A stretch of 64,000 nucleotides of DNA, taken from contig NZ_CP022278.1 of the NCBI RefSeq assembly GCF_002216145.1, positions 1,488,001 to 1,552,000 on the forward strand. The letters run 5' to 3'. Positions 27,441-36,931 of this stretch are shown one piece after another. Under the pieces are notes generated by a model that saw nothing but the letters and a program-made list of their open reading frames with translations, had not been told where the DNA came from and did no database searches. A program made the position numbers and the translations under genes. The stretch's first letter is position 1. Every line of letters starts with the position of its first letter. The DNA is from Neisseria chenwenguii. Its GTDB lineage: Bacteria > Pseudomonadota > Gammaproteobacteria > Burkholderiales > Neisseriaceae.

Positions 27441-27476
27441 AAAATGCCGTTGTTTAATGCAACGGCATTTTATTTT
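27441..27476 (+). terminator. Rho-independent terminator of the yciB-PPIase operon
   Basis: AAATGCCGTTG and CAACGGCATTT form a perfect 11 base-pair stem with a 7-base loop followed by TATTTT. It is 18 bases past the PPIase stop and contains no DUS. Confidence 0.85.
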
Positions 27477-27484
27477 GGAATGAG

Positions 27485-27537
27485 GAGGCCGTCTGATACT
27501 TCGATTACGCTCAGTAACCGAGTTTCAGACGGCCTTT
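27485..27537. terminator. Inverted DUS pair between convergent genes
   Basis: GAGGCCGTCTGA and TTTCAGACGGCCTTT flank a loop holding ACTTCGATTACGCTCAGT, a relative of the repeat at 21651. It lies between the PPIase and the convergent heptosyltransferase and could terminate either. Confidence 0.5.
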
Positions 27538-27594
27538 GGCGCGGAGGAGAATGCTGCATTGTTTTACGGTTTCGAGGCCGTCTGAAAAACAGGG

Positions 27595-28665
27595 CTATAA
27601 ACCTAATTTTTCTTTGGTTTTTTCCCATACAGCTTCCAGCGTAATGGCTTTGAGCAGTCGGGTTTTATCATCGGTATGAATGGAGTCGGGGTGGGGGAGT
27701 TCGCTGAAGTCACCCGCCCAAATAACGGTGGCCTTGTCTGAATAAGGGCGCCAGCGATTGACCCAGCTTGGTCCGAACAGGGCGATTTGGGGTTTGTCGA
27801 GGGCGGCTGCGATGTGCATGGGAACGGAGTCAACACCGATAAAGAGTTTTGCGCCGTCTATTGCGGCAGCCAGCTCGCGCAGGTTGAGATTGCCGGATAG
27901 TGTACAAACATTTGAGCCTGCCGGAATATTTAGGCGCGCCAAGATTTCTGCCAACATTTTTTGTTCGTCTGCACTTGGTGCGGCGGTTAAAACGACGTTT
28001 TGCCCATGGTTGAGCAGTAGTTGCACTAGTGCGGCATTTCTGCCGTCTTCCCAACATTTAAACATCCAGCGCGAGCCGGGGTGCATCAAAACGTAATCTT
28101 GGCCCTGCCAACCTGCGGCGCGTAGTTTTTCATGCAGGCTGTTTCTGATTTTGGGACTGATTTCCATACGGACGCGGGGTGTGTAATCATCGGGTCGAAC
28201 GAGGGGCGGTAAAACGGCAAGATGCGCCTCAACGATGTGGTGATCAACGTCTAGCACAGGATTAAGGAAGTCATGCAGTTTTTTCCAGATGATGTTGTTC
28301 CGCTTTTTAATGCTGAAGCCGACGGTACATTTGGCGCAAAGTTTGGCAATCAATGCGGCGCGCCATTGATCGGAAAGGTTGAACGCCCAGTCGTAATTTC
28401 GGGCTTTGAGTTGGCGGAACAGCGCATATTCATGAAGGAGCCGGGCTTTTGTTCCCAGCTTTTTCCATTGGCGGTCGATAGTAAAAATCTGTGCGAATTG
28501 GTTGTTGTCTCGAATAATATCGGCGGTTTCGCTGTAAACCAGCATGTCGATTTCACAATCGGGAAAATGTTGTTTGACCGCATCGGCGACCGGCGTGGTC
28601 AGTAAAACATCGCCGTGATGGCGGAGCTTGATAATCAGGATGCGTTTGGGTTGGGAGAGAGACAT
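27595..28665 (-). CDS. GT9 lipopolysaccharide heptosyltransferase (WaaQ/heptosyltransferase III-like)
   Basis: The 356-residue GT9 protein begins RILIIKLRHHGDVLLTTPV, the acceptor loop of heptosyltransferases. MHPGSRWMFKCWEDGR and LFIGVDSVPMHIAAAL with ALFGPSWVNRWRPYSD match the ADP-heptose site and are closest to the WaaQ type. It would add a heptose to the LOS inner core at the cytoplasmic face of the inner membrane. gmhB at 54 kb supplies the heptose pathway. Which heptose is added cannot be decided here. Confidence 0.85.
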   Translation of the reverse strand: MSLSQPKRILIIKLRHHGDVLLTTPVADAVKQHFPDCEIDMLVYSETADIIRDNNQFAQIFTIDRQWKKLGTKARLLHEYALFRQLKARNYDWAFNLSDQWRAALIAKLCAKCTVGFSIKKRNNIIWKKLHDFLNPVLDVDHHIVEAHLAVLPPLVRPDDYTPRVRMEISPKIRNSLHEKLRAAGWQGQDYVLMHPGSRWMFKCWEDGRNAALVQLLLNHGQNVVLTAAPSADEQKMLAEILARLNIPAGSNVCTLSGNLNLRELAAAIDGAKLFIGVDSVPMHIAAALDKPQIALFGPSWVNRWRPYSDKATVIWAGDFSELPHPDSIHTDDKTRLLKAITLEAVWEKTKEKLGL

Positions 28666-28799
28666 ACTGGATTTTCAGACGGCCTGTTGATGATGAGCGG
28701 TATTGTAAGTGGAAAGGACGTGTTGGGAAATATTCTCTTTAATAGGAAGGTTTGGCGGAGTAGGGAGGCCGTCTGAAAAAACGTTGAAAGTTGGTTGAT

Positions 28800-28956
28800 T
28801 ATAGTGAAATAAAATAAAAAATCTACTTCGTTGGCTGGGGCCGGGCTCAAAGAGGACGATTCACTAAGGCGTTGAAGTGCCAAGTTCATCTGTCCCGTAC
28901 TACCCGTACTGTCTGCGCCTTGCCGCCTTATATTTTTCTTAATTTATTTCACTATA
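28800..28956 (-). repeat. Correia-like element, long form (157 bp), reverse orientation
   Basis: TATAGTG and CACTATA ends enclose the full core, here inverted relative to the other copies (GGCGTTGAAGTGCCAAGTTC, then GTACTACCCGTACTGTCTGC). The length is typical of the complete element. It lies upstream of pilF, where outward promoters or RNase III processing could matter. Confidence 0.87.
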
Positions 28957-29057
28957 TTTTCAGACAGCCTTAAATCATGAGAAAACGGTTTTTACGCCTC
29001 CGGAGGAATGTTTGTGGCGAAATAGTTTCTTTTGAGCCCGGAATTTCAGAAGTCGGT

Positions 29058-29085
29058 TTGAACCTCAGGCCGCTTGTTTTATAAT
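29058..29085 (+). promoter_or_regulatory. Candidate pilF promoter
   Basis: TTGAAC (29058-29063) and TATAAT (29080-29085) are 16 bases apart, about 90 bases before the pilF start. Both hexamers are close to the sigma-70 consensus. Confidence 0.6.
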
Positions 29086-29176
29086 AGCCGTCCATGCCGA
29101 ATGAGAGAATGAATAAAATGGTCGAAGCGGCTTTTTTCAGGTAAAAGGCTGAATTAATCAGTTGGGTTGATAGAAA

Positions 29177-30856
29177 ATGAGTGTCGGATTATTGCGCGTT
29201 TTGGTGCAGAGCCAAATTATTACCAGCCAGCAGGCTGAGCATTACAACAATGAATTAAAAACGGGTAAAAACGTATTGCAGATGCTGTTTGGCGACAAAA
29301 TCATCACTGCCAAGGCATTGGGCGAACTGCTTGCCCGTACGTTCAGCTATCCGTTGCTGGATTTTCAGTATTACCCACGCAACAATATTTTGTCGGACAT
29401 TCTGACGGAAGAGCAGATGGTGCAAAACCGCTGTGTGCCGATTTTCCGCCGTGGTCATAAGGTTTATCTGGCAGTATCCGATCCGACCCAAATCCAGAAT
29501 TTCCAGAAAATTACCTTTCATTCGGGCGCGACGGTTGATTTGGTTGTGGTTCCCGACGATCAGCTCAGCTCACTTTTGGAATGGCTCGGACAGCGTTCGA
29601 CCACCATTTTGAAAGAAATGAATCAGGAGCAGGAGGCGGCGCAACCGGCCCAAGCGCTGTATATCGATAATGAAGAGGCGGAAGACGGCCCGATTCCGCG
29701 TTTTATCCATAAAACGCTTTCGGATGCTTTGAGCGCGGGTGCTTCGGATATCCATTTCGAGTTTTACGAACAAATGGCGCGGGTGCGTTTCCGTGTGGAC
29801 GGCGTGTTGCGCGAAGTGGTGCAGCCTCCGGTCGCTGTGCGCGGTCAGTTGGCTTCGCGCATCAAGGTGATGGCGCGTTTGGACATTTCGGAAAAACGTA
29901 TTCCGCAAGACGGCCGTATTCAAATCGCCTTCCACAAACACGGCCGGCCGATCGACTTCCGTGTCAGCACTCTGCCGACTTTGTTCGGCGAAAAAGTGGT
30001 GATGCGTATTTTGAACTCGGATGCGGCATCGCTGAATATCGACCAGCTCGGTTTCGAACCTTTCCAAAAAGAAATGCTGCTGGAGGCGATTCACCGCCCT
30101 TACGGCATGGTGTTGGTGACGGGTCCGACCGGTTCGGGTAAAACGGTTTCGCTTTATACCTGTCTGAACATTCTCAATACGGAAGATGTGAATATTTCCA
30201 CCGCAGAAGACCCTGCGGAAATCAACTTGCCGGGGATTAACCAGGTAAACGTCAACGACAAGCAGGGTTTGACCTTTGCCGCCGCGTTGAAATCATTCCT
30301 GCGCCAAGACCCAGACATCATCATGGTGGGTGAGATTCGCGATTTGGAAACTGCGGATATTGCCATTAAAGCCGCGCAAACCGGCCACATGGTGTTTTCA
30401 ACGCTTCATACCAACAATGCGCCAGCAACCCTGTCGCGTATGCTGAATATGGGTGTTGCGCCGTTTAACATCGCCAGCTCGGTCAGCCTGATTATGGCGC
30501 AGCGTCTGCTGCGGCGTTTGTGCCCGAGCTGTAAGAAAGAGGTGGAGCGTCCGCCTGTACCGGCTTTGAAAAAAGCAGGCTTTACCGACGAAGATTTGGC
30601 AAAAGACTGGAAGCTGTACCGTCCGGTTGGCTGTGACAGCTGCCGCGGAAAAGGCTTCAAAGGCCGTGCCGGTATTTACGAAGTGATGCCGATTACCGAA
30701 GAAATGCAGCGCGTGATTATGAATAACGGCACCGAAGTCGATATTATGAACATGGCTTATCAGGAGGGTATGGTCGATTTGCGTCGCGCCGGTTTGCTCA
30801 AAGTTATGCAGGGGCTGACTTCTTTGGAAGAAGTCACCGCAAACACCAACGATTAA
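29177..30856 (+). CDS. pilF: Type IV pilus assembly ATPase PilF (PilB family)
   Basis: PilF is the hexameric extension motor in the cytoplasm. The 559 residues comprise an MshEN-type N-domain (about 1-140), the N2 domain and a RecA-like ATPase. Walker A is GPTGSGKT at about 316-323. The Asp and His boxes and Walker [11 protein letters not shown] follow. A zinc-binding tetracysteine is formed by LCPSCK and CDSCRGKG. In Neisseria this protein is called PilF, not to be confused with the PilF/PilW pilotin elsewhere. pilG follows 70 bases later. Confidence 0.96.
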   Translation: MSVGLLRVLVQSQIITSQQAEHYNNELKTGKNVLQMLFGDKIITAKALGELLARTFSYPLLDFQYYPRNNILSDILTEEQMVQNRCVPIFRRGHKVYLAVSDPTQIQNFQKITFHSGATVDLVVVPDDQLSSLLEWLGQRSTTILKEMNQEQEAAQPAQALYIDNEEAEDGPIPRFIHKTLSDALSAGASDIHFEFYEQMARVRFRVDGVLREVVQPPVAVRGQLASRIKVMARLDISEKRIPQDGRIQIAFHKHGRPIDFRVSTLPTLFGEKVVMRILNSDAASLNIDQLGFEPFQKEMLLEAIHRPYGMVLVTGPTGSGKTVSLYTCLNILNTEDVNISTAEDPAEINLPGINQVNVNDKQGLTFAAALKSFLRQDPDIIMVGEIRDLETADIAIKAAQTGHMVFSTLHTNNAPATLSRMLNMGVAPFNIASSVSLIMAQRLLRRLCPSCKKEVERPPVPALKKAGFTDEDLAKDWKLYRPVGCDSCRGKGFKGRAGIYEVMPITEEMQRVIMNNGTEVDIMNMAYQEGMVDLRRAGLLKVMQGLTSLEEVTANTND

Positions 30857-30926
30857 TTTCAAACAATACAAAACCGAAGCAAGGGGATTGCTTCTCTCAC
30901 TTTCCAACAAACGCAAGGGGTAACTC

Positions 30927-32168
30927 ATGGCTCAAGCAGGGCAAAAACAAGGGGCGTTCGGCTCGAAAAGTAAAGGCAAACGCTTTACCTTTGAGGGTAA
31001 AAATACCAGTACCGAACAATTGGTGCGCGGCGAGGTCGTCGCCAAAGATGAAGAAGAAGCGCGTAAAAAACTCCAGCGCCGCGGCATCAAGCCGATGCGC
31101 GTGACCAAAGTCAAAGCAGTCCGCAAGAAACGGATTACCCAAGAAGACATTACCGTCTTTACCCGCCAGCTGGCAACCATGATGAAAGCAGGGCTGCCGC
31201 TGATGCAGGCGTTTGAAATCGTCGCGCGCGGCCATTCCAACCCTTCGATGACGCAGATGCTGATGCAGGTGCGCGCCGATGTGGAACAGGGTAGTGCGCT
31301 GGGTATTTCGTTTGCCAAATATCCCAAATATTTCGACCGTTTCTATTGCAACTTGGTCTCTGCCGGCGAGGCCGGTGGTGTTTTGGAGGGATTGCTCGAT
31401 AAGCTCGCGATTTATAAAGAAAAAACGCAAGCTATTAAGAAAAAAGTGAAAACGGCATTGACCTATCCTATTGCCATTGTGGTGGTTGCGGTGGTTTTGA
31501 TGTTTGTGATGATGATGTTTGTTTTGCCGGCATTTAAAGAAGTGTACGAGGGTATGGGCGCAGAATTGCCGGGACTGACCCAAATCGTGATGAACCTTTC
31601 CGATTTGTTTGTCGCGTATGGCTGGATGATGATTGTCGGCATCATTATTGTCGGATTCGGTTTGTTTAAACTGCATGAGAAATCACCGGTGTTTCAGAAA
31701 AAAGTAGATGCCGCTTTGCTGAAAATGCCGATTTTCGGCGGGATTGTACGCAAAGCGACGATTGCCCGCTGGGCGCGTACCACCTCGACCCTGTTTGCCG
31801 CGGGCGTGCCGTTGGTTGAGGCATTGGATTCCGTTGCAGGCGCAGCAGGTAATATTCTTTACGAAGAAGCAACCCAAGACATCCGCGCTAAAGTGGCGCA
31901 GGGTTTGTCGCTGACTTCCAGCATGCAGAGTACCGATTTATTCCCGAATATGGTTCTTCAGATGGCCGCGATTGGCGAGGAATCAGGCTCTTTGGACGAT
32001 ATGCTGAACAAAGCCGCCGAGTTTTACGAAGACGAAGTTGATAACGCCGTGGCGCAGCTTTCTTCAATGATGGAGCCGATTATTATGGTGGTGTTGGGTT
32101 CTCTAATCGGTACATTGTTGGTCGCCATGTATCTGCCGCTGTTCAACCTAGGTAATGTAGTAGGCTGA
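30927..32168 (+). CDS. pilG: Type IV pilus inner-membrane platform protein PilG (PilC family)
   Basis: The 413-residue protein has two GspF domains (about 70-190 and 275-400) and three membrane helices (near VVVAVVLMFVMMMFVLP, MMIVGIIIVGFGLF and MVVLGSLIGTLLVAMYLP). FTRQLATMMKAGLPLMQAFEI and FPNMVLQMAAIGEESGSLDDML are family hallmarks. It couples PilF to pilin insertion into the fibre. It ends one base before pilD. Confidence 0.96.
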   Translation: MAQAGQKQGAFGSKSKGKRFTFEGKNTSTEQLVRGEVVAKDEEEARKKLQRRGIKPMRVTKVKAVRKKRITQEDITVFTRQLATMMKAGLPLMQAFEIVARGHSNPSMTQMLMQVRADVEQGSALGISFAKYPKYFDRFYCNLVSAGEAGGVLEGLLDKLAIYKEKTQAIKKKVKTALTYPIAIVVVAVVLMFVMMMFVLPAFKEVYEGMGAELPGLTQIVMNLSDLFVAYGWMMIVGIIIVGFGLFKLHEKSPVFQKKVDAALLKMPIFGGIVRKATIARWARTTSTLFAAGVPLVEALDSVAGAAGNILYEEATQDIRAKVAQGLSLTSSMQSTDLFPNMVLQMAAIGEESGSLDDMLNKAAEFYEDEVDNAVAQLSSMMEPIIMVVLGSLIGTLLVAMYLPLFNLGNVVG

Positions 32169-32169
32169 T

Positions 32170-33033
32170 ATGGCAGAATATTTCAACGAGTTGGCTGCTT
32201 TTGCCATTCCTTTGGCAGCCGTTTTCGGTTTGCTGGTCGGCAGTTTTCTGAATGTTGTGATTTACCGCGTTCCCGTGATGATGGAGCGCGATTGGACGCG
32301 GTTTGCCAAAGAGCATTTGCATTTGGACCTGACCGAAGAAGAAAAACAGCCGTTTAATCTGGCCAAACCCGATTCCCGCTGCCCGAAGTGCTATTCGCCC
32401 GTCAAGGCTTGGCAAAATATTCCCATCGTCAGCTATATTTTGCTTGGCGGGAAATGCGGCACCTGTAAAACGCCCATCAGCAAGCGTTATCCTTTAATCG
32501 AGCTTCTGACTGGTATTTTATTCGCCGCGGTTACATGGCAATACGGCTGGACATGGATTACATTGGGCGGGTTGGTATTAACCGCCATACTGGTGGCGCT
32601 GACCTTTATCGACGCCGATACCCAGTATCTGCCCGACCAGCTGACTCTGCCGCTGGTGTGGTTGGGGCTGCTGTTCAATCTTAACGGCGCGTTTGCACCT
32701 TTGCACTCTGCCGTATTGGGCGCCGTTTGCGGTTATATGAGCTTGTGGCTGATCGCCAATCTTTACCGCCTGCTCCGCAACCAAGAAGGCATGGGCATGG
32801 GCGATTTCAAACTCTTGGCTGCCTTGGGCGCATGGCTGGGTGTGGGCGCTTTGCCGGTGTTGATTCTGATGGCTTCCGTTATCGGATTAACCGGCGCCGT
32901 GGTCATGAAAGTCGCTAAAGACCAACAGTTCGCCTTCGGCCCCAGTCTTGCGATTGCCGGTTGGGTGATGTTTATCGCCAACGAGCCGGTTTCCCGTTTG
33001 GTACAATGGTGGCTGACAAAATCAGGATTCTGA
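32170..33033 (+). CDS. pilD: Prepilin peptidase / N-methyltransferase PilD
   Basis: PilD cleaves and N-methylates prepilins at the inner membrane. The 287-residue protein has the cytoplasmic loop with two CxxC pairs (CPKC and CGTC), needed for zinc binding and methylation. The catalytic aspartates are in FIDADTQYLPD and in GMGDFKLLAALG (GxGD motif). About eight membrane helices are seen. It begins one base after pilG and ends one base before coaE. Confidence 0.96.
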   Translation: MAEYFNELAAFAIPLAAVFGLLVGSFLNVVIYRVPVMMERDWTRFAKEHLHLDLTEEEKQPFNLAKPDSRCPKCYSPVKAWQNIPIVSYILLGGKCGTCKTPISKRYPLIELLTGILFAAVTWQYGWTWITLGGLVLTAILVALTFIDADTQYLPDQLTLPLVWLGLLFNLNGAFAPLHSAVLGAVCGYMSLWLIANLYRLLRNQEGMGMGDFKLLAALGAWLGVGALPVLILMASVIGLTGAVVMKVAKDQQFAFGPSLAIAGWVMFIANEPVSRLVQWWLTKSGF

Positions 33034-33034
33034 A

Positions 33035-33649
33035 ATGACCGTATGGATCGGGCTTACGGGCGGCATCGGCAGCGGAAAATCCTCTGTTGCCGCCCGATTT
33101 TTCAAACTGGGCGTACCGCACATTGATGCCGACGCCGTCAGCCGCAGCCTGACTGCCGACGGCGGAAAAGCCCTGCCGCTTATCCGCGCCGCCTTTGGTG
33201 TCGGGATGTTTGACTCTGAAGGCCGTCTGAACCGTGCCGCATTGCGGGATGAAGTTTTCAGACGGCCTCAGTCTAAAAAAACGCTTGAATCCATCATGTT
33301 TCCTCTGATTTTAGAAGAAATCGGAGTGAAGCAGACGCAATATCCGCAGGCCGTTTACGGCATTGTTGACGTACCGCTGTTAATTGAACAGCCGCAGTTT
33401 TCGGCGTTGGTCAAACGGGTTTTGGTCATAGACGTGGCAGAAACCGTACAAATCCGCCGCGTACAGCAGCGCAGCGGTTTGGGCGAAAGCGAAATCCGCA
33501 GCATCATGGCCACGCAGGCTTCCCGCCGCGACCGCCTGCTTTACGCCGATGATGTTTTGTCCAACGAAGGCAGCGAAGCCGAATTGGCAGAAAAAATCAG
33601 CCGTCTGCACAATTTCTACCGCCATGTTTTGAAACTTAATGCCGTCTGA
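33035..33649 (+). CDS. coaE: Dephospho-CoA kinase CoaE
   Basis: CoaE phosphorylates dephospho-CoA to CoA. The 204-residue P-loop kinase has [12 protein letters not shown] at residues 6-17, [18 protein letters not shown] and the lid region [20 protein letters not shown]. In-frame DUS copies encode EGRLNRA and VFRRPQ. The last two codons and the TGA stop are formed by another DUS (GCCGTCTGA), so the uptake signal defines the C-terminus. The placement after pilD is common in proteobacteria. Confidence 0.95.
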   Translation: MTVWIGLTGGIGSGKSSVAARFFKLGVPHIDADAVSRSLTADGGKALPLIRAAFGVGMFDSEGRLNRAALRDEVFRRPQSKKTLESIMFPLILEEIGVKQTQYPQAVYGIVDVPLLIEQPQFSALVKRVLVIDVAETVQIRRVQQRSGLGESEIRSIMATQASRRDRLLYADDVLSNEGSEAELAEKISRLHNFYRHVLKLNAV

Positions 33650-33662
33650 AAAAGGAAACTGC

Positions 33663-33848
33663 ATGAGCCAAGCACTGACCGTCAAATGTCCGACCTGCCA
33701 AAAGCCCGTAAAATGGACAGCGGAAAACAAATACCGCCCGTTTTGCTCGCAGCGCTGCAAGCTGATCGATTTGGGTGAATGGGCAGAGGAAAAATACACC
33801 GTGGCGGCGGAAGAGGACGACACATTGTCGGAAGTGTTGAAGCATTAG
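33663..33848 (+). CDS. yacG: DNA gyrase inhibitor YacG
   Basis: The 61-residue zinc protein has Cys9, Cys12, Cys28 and Cys32 (CPTC and CSQRC) and [12 protein letters not shown], the YacG/DUF329 signature. The E. coli protein binds GyrB and inhibits gyrase. ATG 33663 follows AAAGGAAAC. An earlier ATG at 33639 is only part of the DUS in front. It closes the pilF-pilG-pilD-coaE-yacG unit. Confidence 0.92.
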   Translation: MSQALTVKCPTCQKPVKWTAENKYRPFCSQRCKLIDLGEWAEEKYTVAAEEDDTLSEVLKH

Positions 33849-34096
33849 GTTGTTGGAAAAACTGTCGCACTTTGAGGGATAGATGAAAAACAGCGGTTAA
33901 TCATGTGCAGAATGGCGCGGGATATTCGCTTGCTGTGCTTATGTCGGATTTCGGGAACAGAGAAAGAAATTATAGTACTTGTGGTAAAAGAGACACTTTT
34001 CAAGATTGGCATATTGGAAAATACGGTTTTGTTTTTGTAAAAAACTTGTAGTGATTATAATAACGAAACCATCAAATTTTGTAAAAACAAATAAAA

Positions 34097-35623
34097 ATGT
34101 ATTTAGAGGATAAGAATATACATCGGGGATTGATGGCAACCGTTATGTTGGTAACGGTTGCCTTTCTGTTATACCCAGCCTACCTTCCGATGGCTGATCT
34201 GCCGCAACACGCGGTACAAGTGGCGGTGCTGGATGATTTACTCAAAGGCAGAAGCCCGTGGTCGGATATGCTGGTTTTGCATTGGGATACGCCGTATTGG
34301 ACCACTTATTCGGTATGGCTGTTGCTACACCAGTTTATCGGGATGGCGTGGTCACCAAAAATTGTCGTCATCCTGATTTTACTGTTTTATATGGCTTCGG
34401 TACGCTTGGTTCGCCGGGCCTTCAGAGCAAGCCGGCTGACGGATTGGGTGGCTTTGACCTGCTTTTTCGGGTTTGCCTTTCAATGGGGATTTGTCAGTTT
34501 TCTTGCCGGTATTCCGGTCGGAATGCTGTTTTTGGCCGCCAATAAATTTTGGCTGGATACCCAAAAGCCAAAGTATCTGTGGATGATCGCTTTTTTAGGT
34601 ATCTGGTCGTATTACAGCCATGTCCTGACGTTTGCTTTTTTCTGTTTTATTTCCTACGGGATGTTTTTGGTAGATTTCCGCAGGCTGTCTTGGAAACAGC
34701 GGGGTATGCTGACGCTCCCGTATCTGCTGTTTGCAGGAATGCTGCTGCGTTATTTGACAAAGCCTAATCCTGAGCCGTTTATGTATTATCCGGAGGGGCG
34801 TTGGGAGAATCCGGGTATTTTTCAAAAAACTTCTGAGTTGCTGTTTTATCCGTGGAACATGGGGCAGCTCTTTTATTACGACTTCGCCTGCGCAGCGTTG
34901 CTGCTTGCTCCGCCCCTGCTCGGTTACCGGCCGAGCAGAGATGTAAAACGCTATGCCTTATTGCTTGGTAGTCTGGCAATATGGTATGCGCTTCCCCATA
35001 TTGGTTTTCAGACGGCCTATATCTATCAGCGGTTCGGATTGTTTGTGCCTGTATTCTGGTATTTGGTTTGGCAGCCCCAAGAGGCAGCGGGGCGCAGATA
35101 TGATATGAAACAGGTAGCTGTGACTGCGTTTGTGTGTGCAGTGGCGGCGCTGATGTTTAAAGTGTACAGCAATAATGTTTTGTTTGATTCTTCCGAGACA
35201 GTAAAGGATTTTGACGAAGTTGTCGCAACCATGCCGTCTGAAAAACGGATATTGGGCTTGGGCGAGCCGTTTATGTGGGGAGACGGCAAATTGACATCTT
35301 TTGCGGAATATCTGCATTTTGCTCAATGGTATCAGGTGAAAAAGCGCGGTTGGGCGGATTACAGCTTTGCTTCCGCACATGCAATGCCGGTTCGGCTCAA
35401 GCTGAAAAAAATGTATCCGGGATATGGCTATAACCGTTTGGTTGATGAGAAAAATCTGACTGAAATACTGGATTGTTCGATTTACAGCTATTTGCTTGTG
35501 CGCACCCAAAAAACACCGGGGGAGCTACAACGCCTGCTTGACCGCAACCCCCGCTGCAACAGTGTCAGACTGAATAAGCAGGCGGGGCAGTGGCTGTTGT
35601 TTGAAAATCCGGCGGTACAATGA
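34097..35623 (+). CDS. Polytopic GT-C-like membrane glycosyltransferase candidate (GtrC-like position)
   Basis: The 508-residue protein has about 11-12 hydrophobic helices and a C-terminal hydrophilic domain of about 130 residues. An acidic loop after the first helix (LPMADLPQHAVQ) and the large second loop (DTPYWTTYSVW) resemble polyprenyl-phosphate-sugar-dependent GT-C enzymes. I do not recognise an exact family. The context is decisive: its stop overlaps a GtrA flippase gene by four bases (ATGA) and a GtrB enzyme follows, which is where the acceptor-specific transferase of a Gtr system lies. The leader (33849-34096) is AT-rich and has no DUS. Confidence 0.6.
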   Translation: MYLEDKNIHRGLMATVMLVTVAFLLYPAYLPMADLPQHAVQVAVLDDLLKGRSPWSDMLVLHWDTPYWTTYSVWLLLHQFIGMAWSPKIVVILILLFYMASVRLVRRAFRASRLTDWVALTCFFGFAFQWGFVSFLAGIPVGMLFLAANKFWLDTQKPKYLWMIAFLGIWSYYSHVLTFAFFCFISYGMFLVDFRRLSWKQRGMLTLPYLLFAGMLLRYLTKPNPEPFMYYPEGRWENPGIFQKTSELLFYPWNMGQLFYYDFACAALLLAPPLLGYRPSRDVKRYALLLGSLAIWYALPHIGFQTAYIYQRFGLFVPVFWYLVWQPQEAAGRRYDMKQVAVTAFVCAVAALMFKVYSNNVLFDSSETVKDFDEVVATMPSEKRILGLGEPFMWGDGKLTSFAEYLHFAQWYQVKKRGWADYSFASAHAMPVRLKLKKMYPGYGYNRLVDEKNLTEILDCSIYSYLLVRTQKTPGELQRLLDRNPRCNSVRLNKQAGQWLLFENPAVQ

Positions 35624-35985
35624 ATATCGGGCAAAAATTCAAACATTACAGCATGGTCGGCATCGCCAATACGCTGCTGCATTTTGCGGTATTGGCCGGC
35701 CTGGTCACTGTGGCAAAGTGGCCGGTATGGGCAGCCAACCTTTTAGCATTTCTCGCGGCAACAGGGTTTGGTTTTTGGATAAATGCCAAATGGACGTTCA
35801 GACAGGTTCCGAAGAAAAAAACTTATCTGGGGTTTGTCTGCATGATGGCTGTTTTAGCAGTGTCAGGTGGTTGGCTGACGGATTTTTTTCAGCTTCACTC
35901 TGCATTTGCTTTGGTCATGACGGCAACCGGCAGTTGGCTTTTGGGCTTTTTAGGTTCGAATTTTTTAATCTTCAGGCAAAAATAA
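35620..35985 (+). CDS. GtrA family polyprenyl-linked sugar flippase
   Basis: The 121-residue protein has four membrane helices and the GtrA signature at the start: [20 protein letters not shown] and [17 protein letters not shown]. GtrA proteins are thought to move undecaprenyl-phosphate-linked sugar across the inner membrane. It overlaps the upstream GT-C-like gene by four bases and is followed after 7 bases by gtrB-like DNA. Confidence 0.87.
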   Translation: MNIGQKFKHYSMVGIANTLLHFAVLAGLVTVAKWPVWAANLLAFLAATGFGFWINAKWTFRQVPKKKTYLGFVCMMAVLAVSGGWLTDFFQLHSAFALVMTATGSWLLGFLGSNFLIFRQK

Positions 35986-35992
35986 AAATAAC

Positions 35993-36931
35993 ATGAATAT
36001 TTCTCTGGTTGTGCCCGTATTCAATGAAGAAGATACGATACCGTTGTTTTATCAGGCTGTAAGGGCGTTTCCGAAACTTCAAGACTACCGCGTGGAAATC
36101 GTCTTTATCAATGATGGCAGCAGCGATAAAACAGCGGAGTTGCTGGATATGTTGGCCGCTGCCGACCCGCTGGTCAGGCCACTGCATTTTACCCGTAACT
36201 TTGGAAAAGAAGCTGCGTTGTTTGCCGGATTGGAGCATGCGGGCGGGGATGCGGTTATTCCCATGGATGTGGATTTGCAGGATCCGATAGAAGTGATCCC
36301 GCTGATGGTGGAAAAGTGGCAGGAAGGGGCGGATATGGTATTGGCCAAGCGGACTGACCGTGCCGATGATTCCTGCTTCAAGCGGTGGAGTGCATCGGCA
36401 TTTTATAAGATCCACAATAAAATGAGCCGTCTGAAAATCGAAGAAAATGTCGGAGATTTCCGTTTGATTTCGCGGGAAGCATTGCAAAACATTGTCAGCC
36501 TGCCGGAGCATAATCTATTTATGAAAGGCGTTTTGTCGTGGGTGGGCGGCAATACCGCTGTGGTCGGGTACAGCCGTCCGCAACGGGTGGTCGGTAAAAG
36601 CAAGTTTAACGGCTGGAAACTCTGGAATCTGGCCTTGGAGGGCATTACGGGTTTCTCAACCGTCCCGCTGAGGATTTGGACCTATATCGGGATGCTTTTG
36701 GCCGGTTCGGCCTTTTGCTACGGAGCTTGGATTGTCATCCGCACCCTGCTTTTCGGGAGCGATGTCAAAGGTTACCCGTCTTTACTGGTATCGGTCTTGT
36801 TTTTAGGCGGTATACAGCTTATCGGTATCGGAATATTGGGCGAATACATCGGCAGGATTTATCAGGAAACGAAAAAGCGTCCCCGCTATCTGCTGAAAAA
36901 CAAAACGGTTAAGAAAAACGAATGGATTTAA
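35993..36931 (+). CDS. GtrB-like undecaprenyl-phosphate glycosyltransferase (GT2)
   Basis: The 312-residue GT2 protein begins [18 protein letters not shown], followed by [30 protein letters not shown] and the metal-binding PMDVDLQDP. Two C-terminal membrane helices (about 235-257 and 267-292) and the [19 protein letters not shown] tail are typical of GtrB/DPM1-like enzymes, which make undecaprenyl-phosphate-hexose. Sugar identity is unknown. The last ten bases overlap the methyltransferase gene. Confidence 0.88.
   Translation: MNISLVVPVFNEEDTIPLFYQAVRAFPKLQDYRVEIVFINDGSSDKTAELLDMLAAADPLVRPLHFTRNFGKEAALFAGLEHAGGDAVIPMDVDLQDPIEVIPLMVEKWQEGADMVLAKRTDRADDSCFKRWSASAFYKIHNKMSRLKIEENVGDFRLISREALQNIVSLPEHNLFMKGVLSWVGGNTAVVGYSRPQRVVGKSKFNGWKLWNLALEGITGFSTVPLRIWTYIGMLLAGSAFCYGAWIVIRTLLFGSDVKGYPSLLVSVLFLGGIQLIGIGILGEYIGRIYQETKKRPRYLLKNKTVKKNEWI

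Larger units (their letters stand above)
28666..29176. other. Region between the heptosyltransferase and pilF
   Basis: About 510 bases separate divergent genes. It holds DUS units at about 28674 and 28768, an inverted Correia-like element (28800-28956), a degenerate DUS (TTTTCAGACAGCC) at its right edge and the candidate pilF promoter. No gene is seen. Confidence 0.55.

Noticed and set aside
33639..33662. ATG 33639 as the yacG start.
   Set aside because: This ATG belongs to a DUS; ATG 33663 has a proper ribosome binding site and matches the family start.
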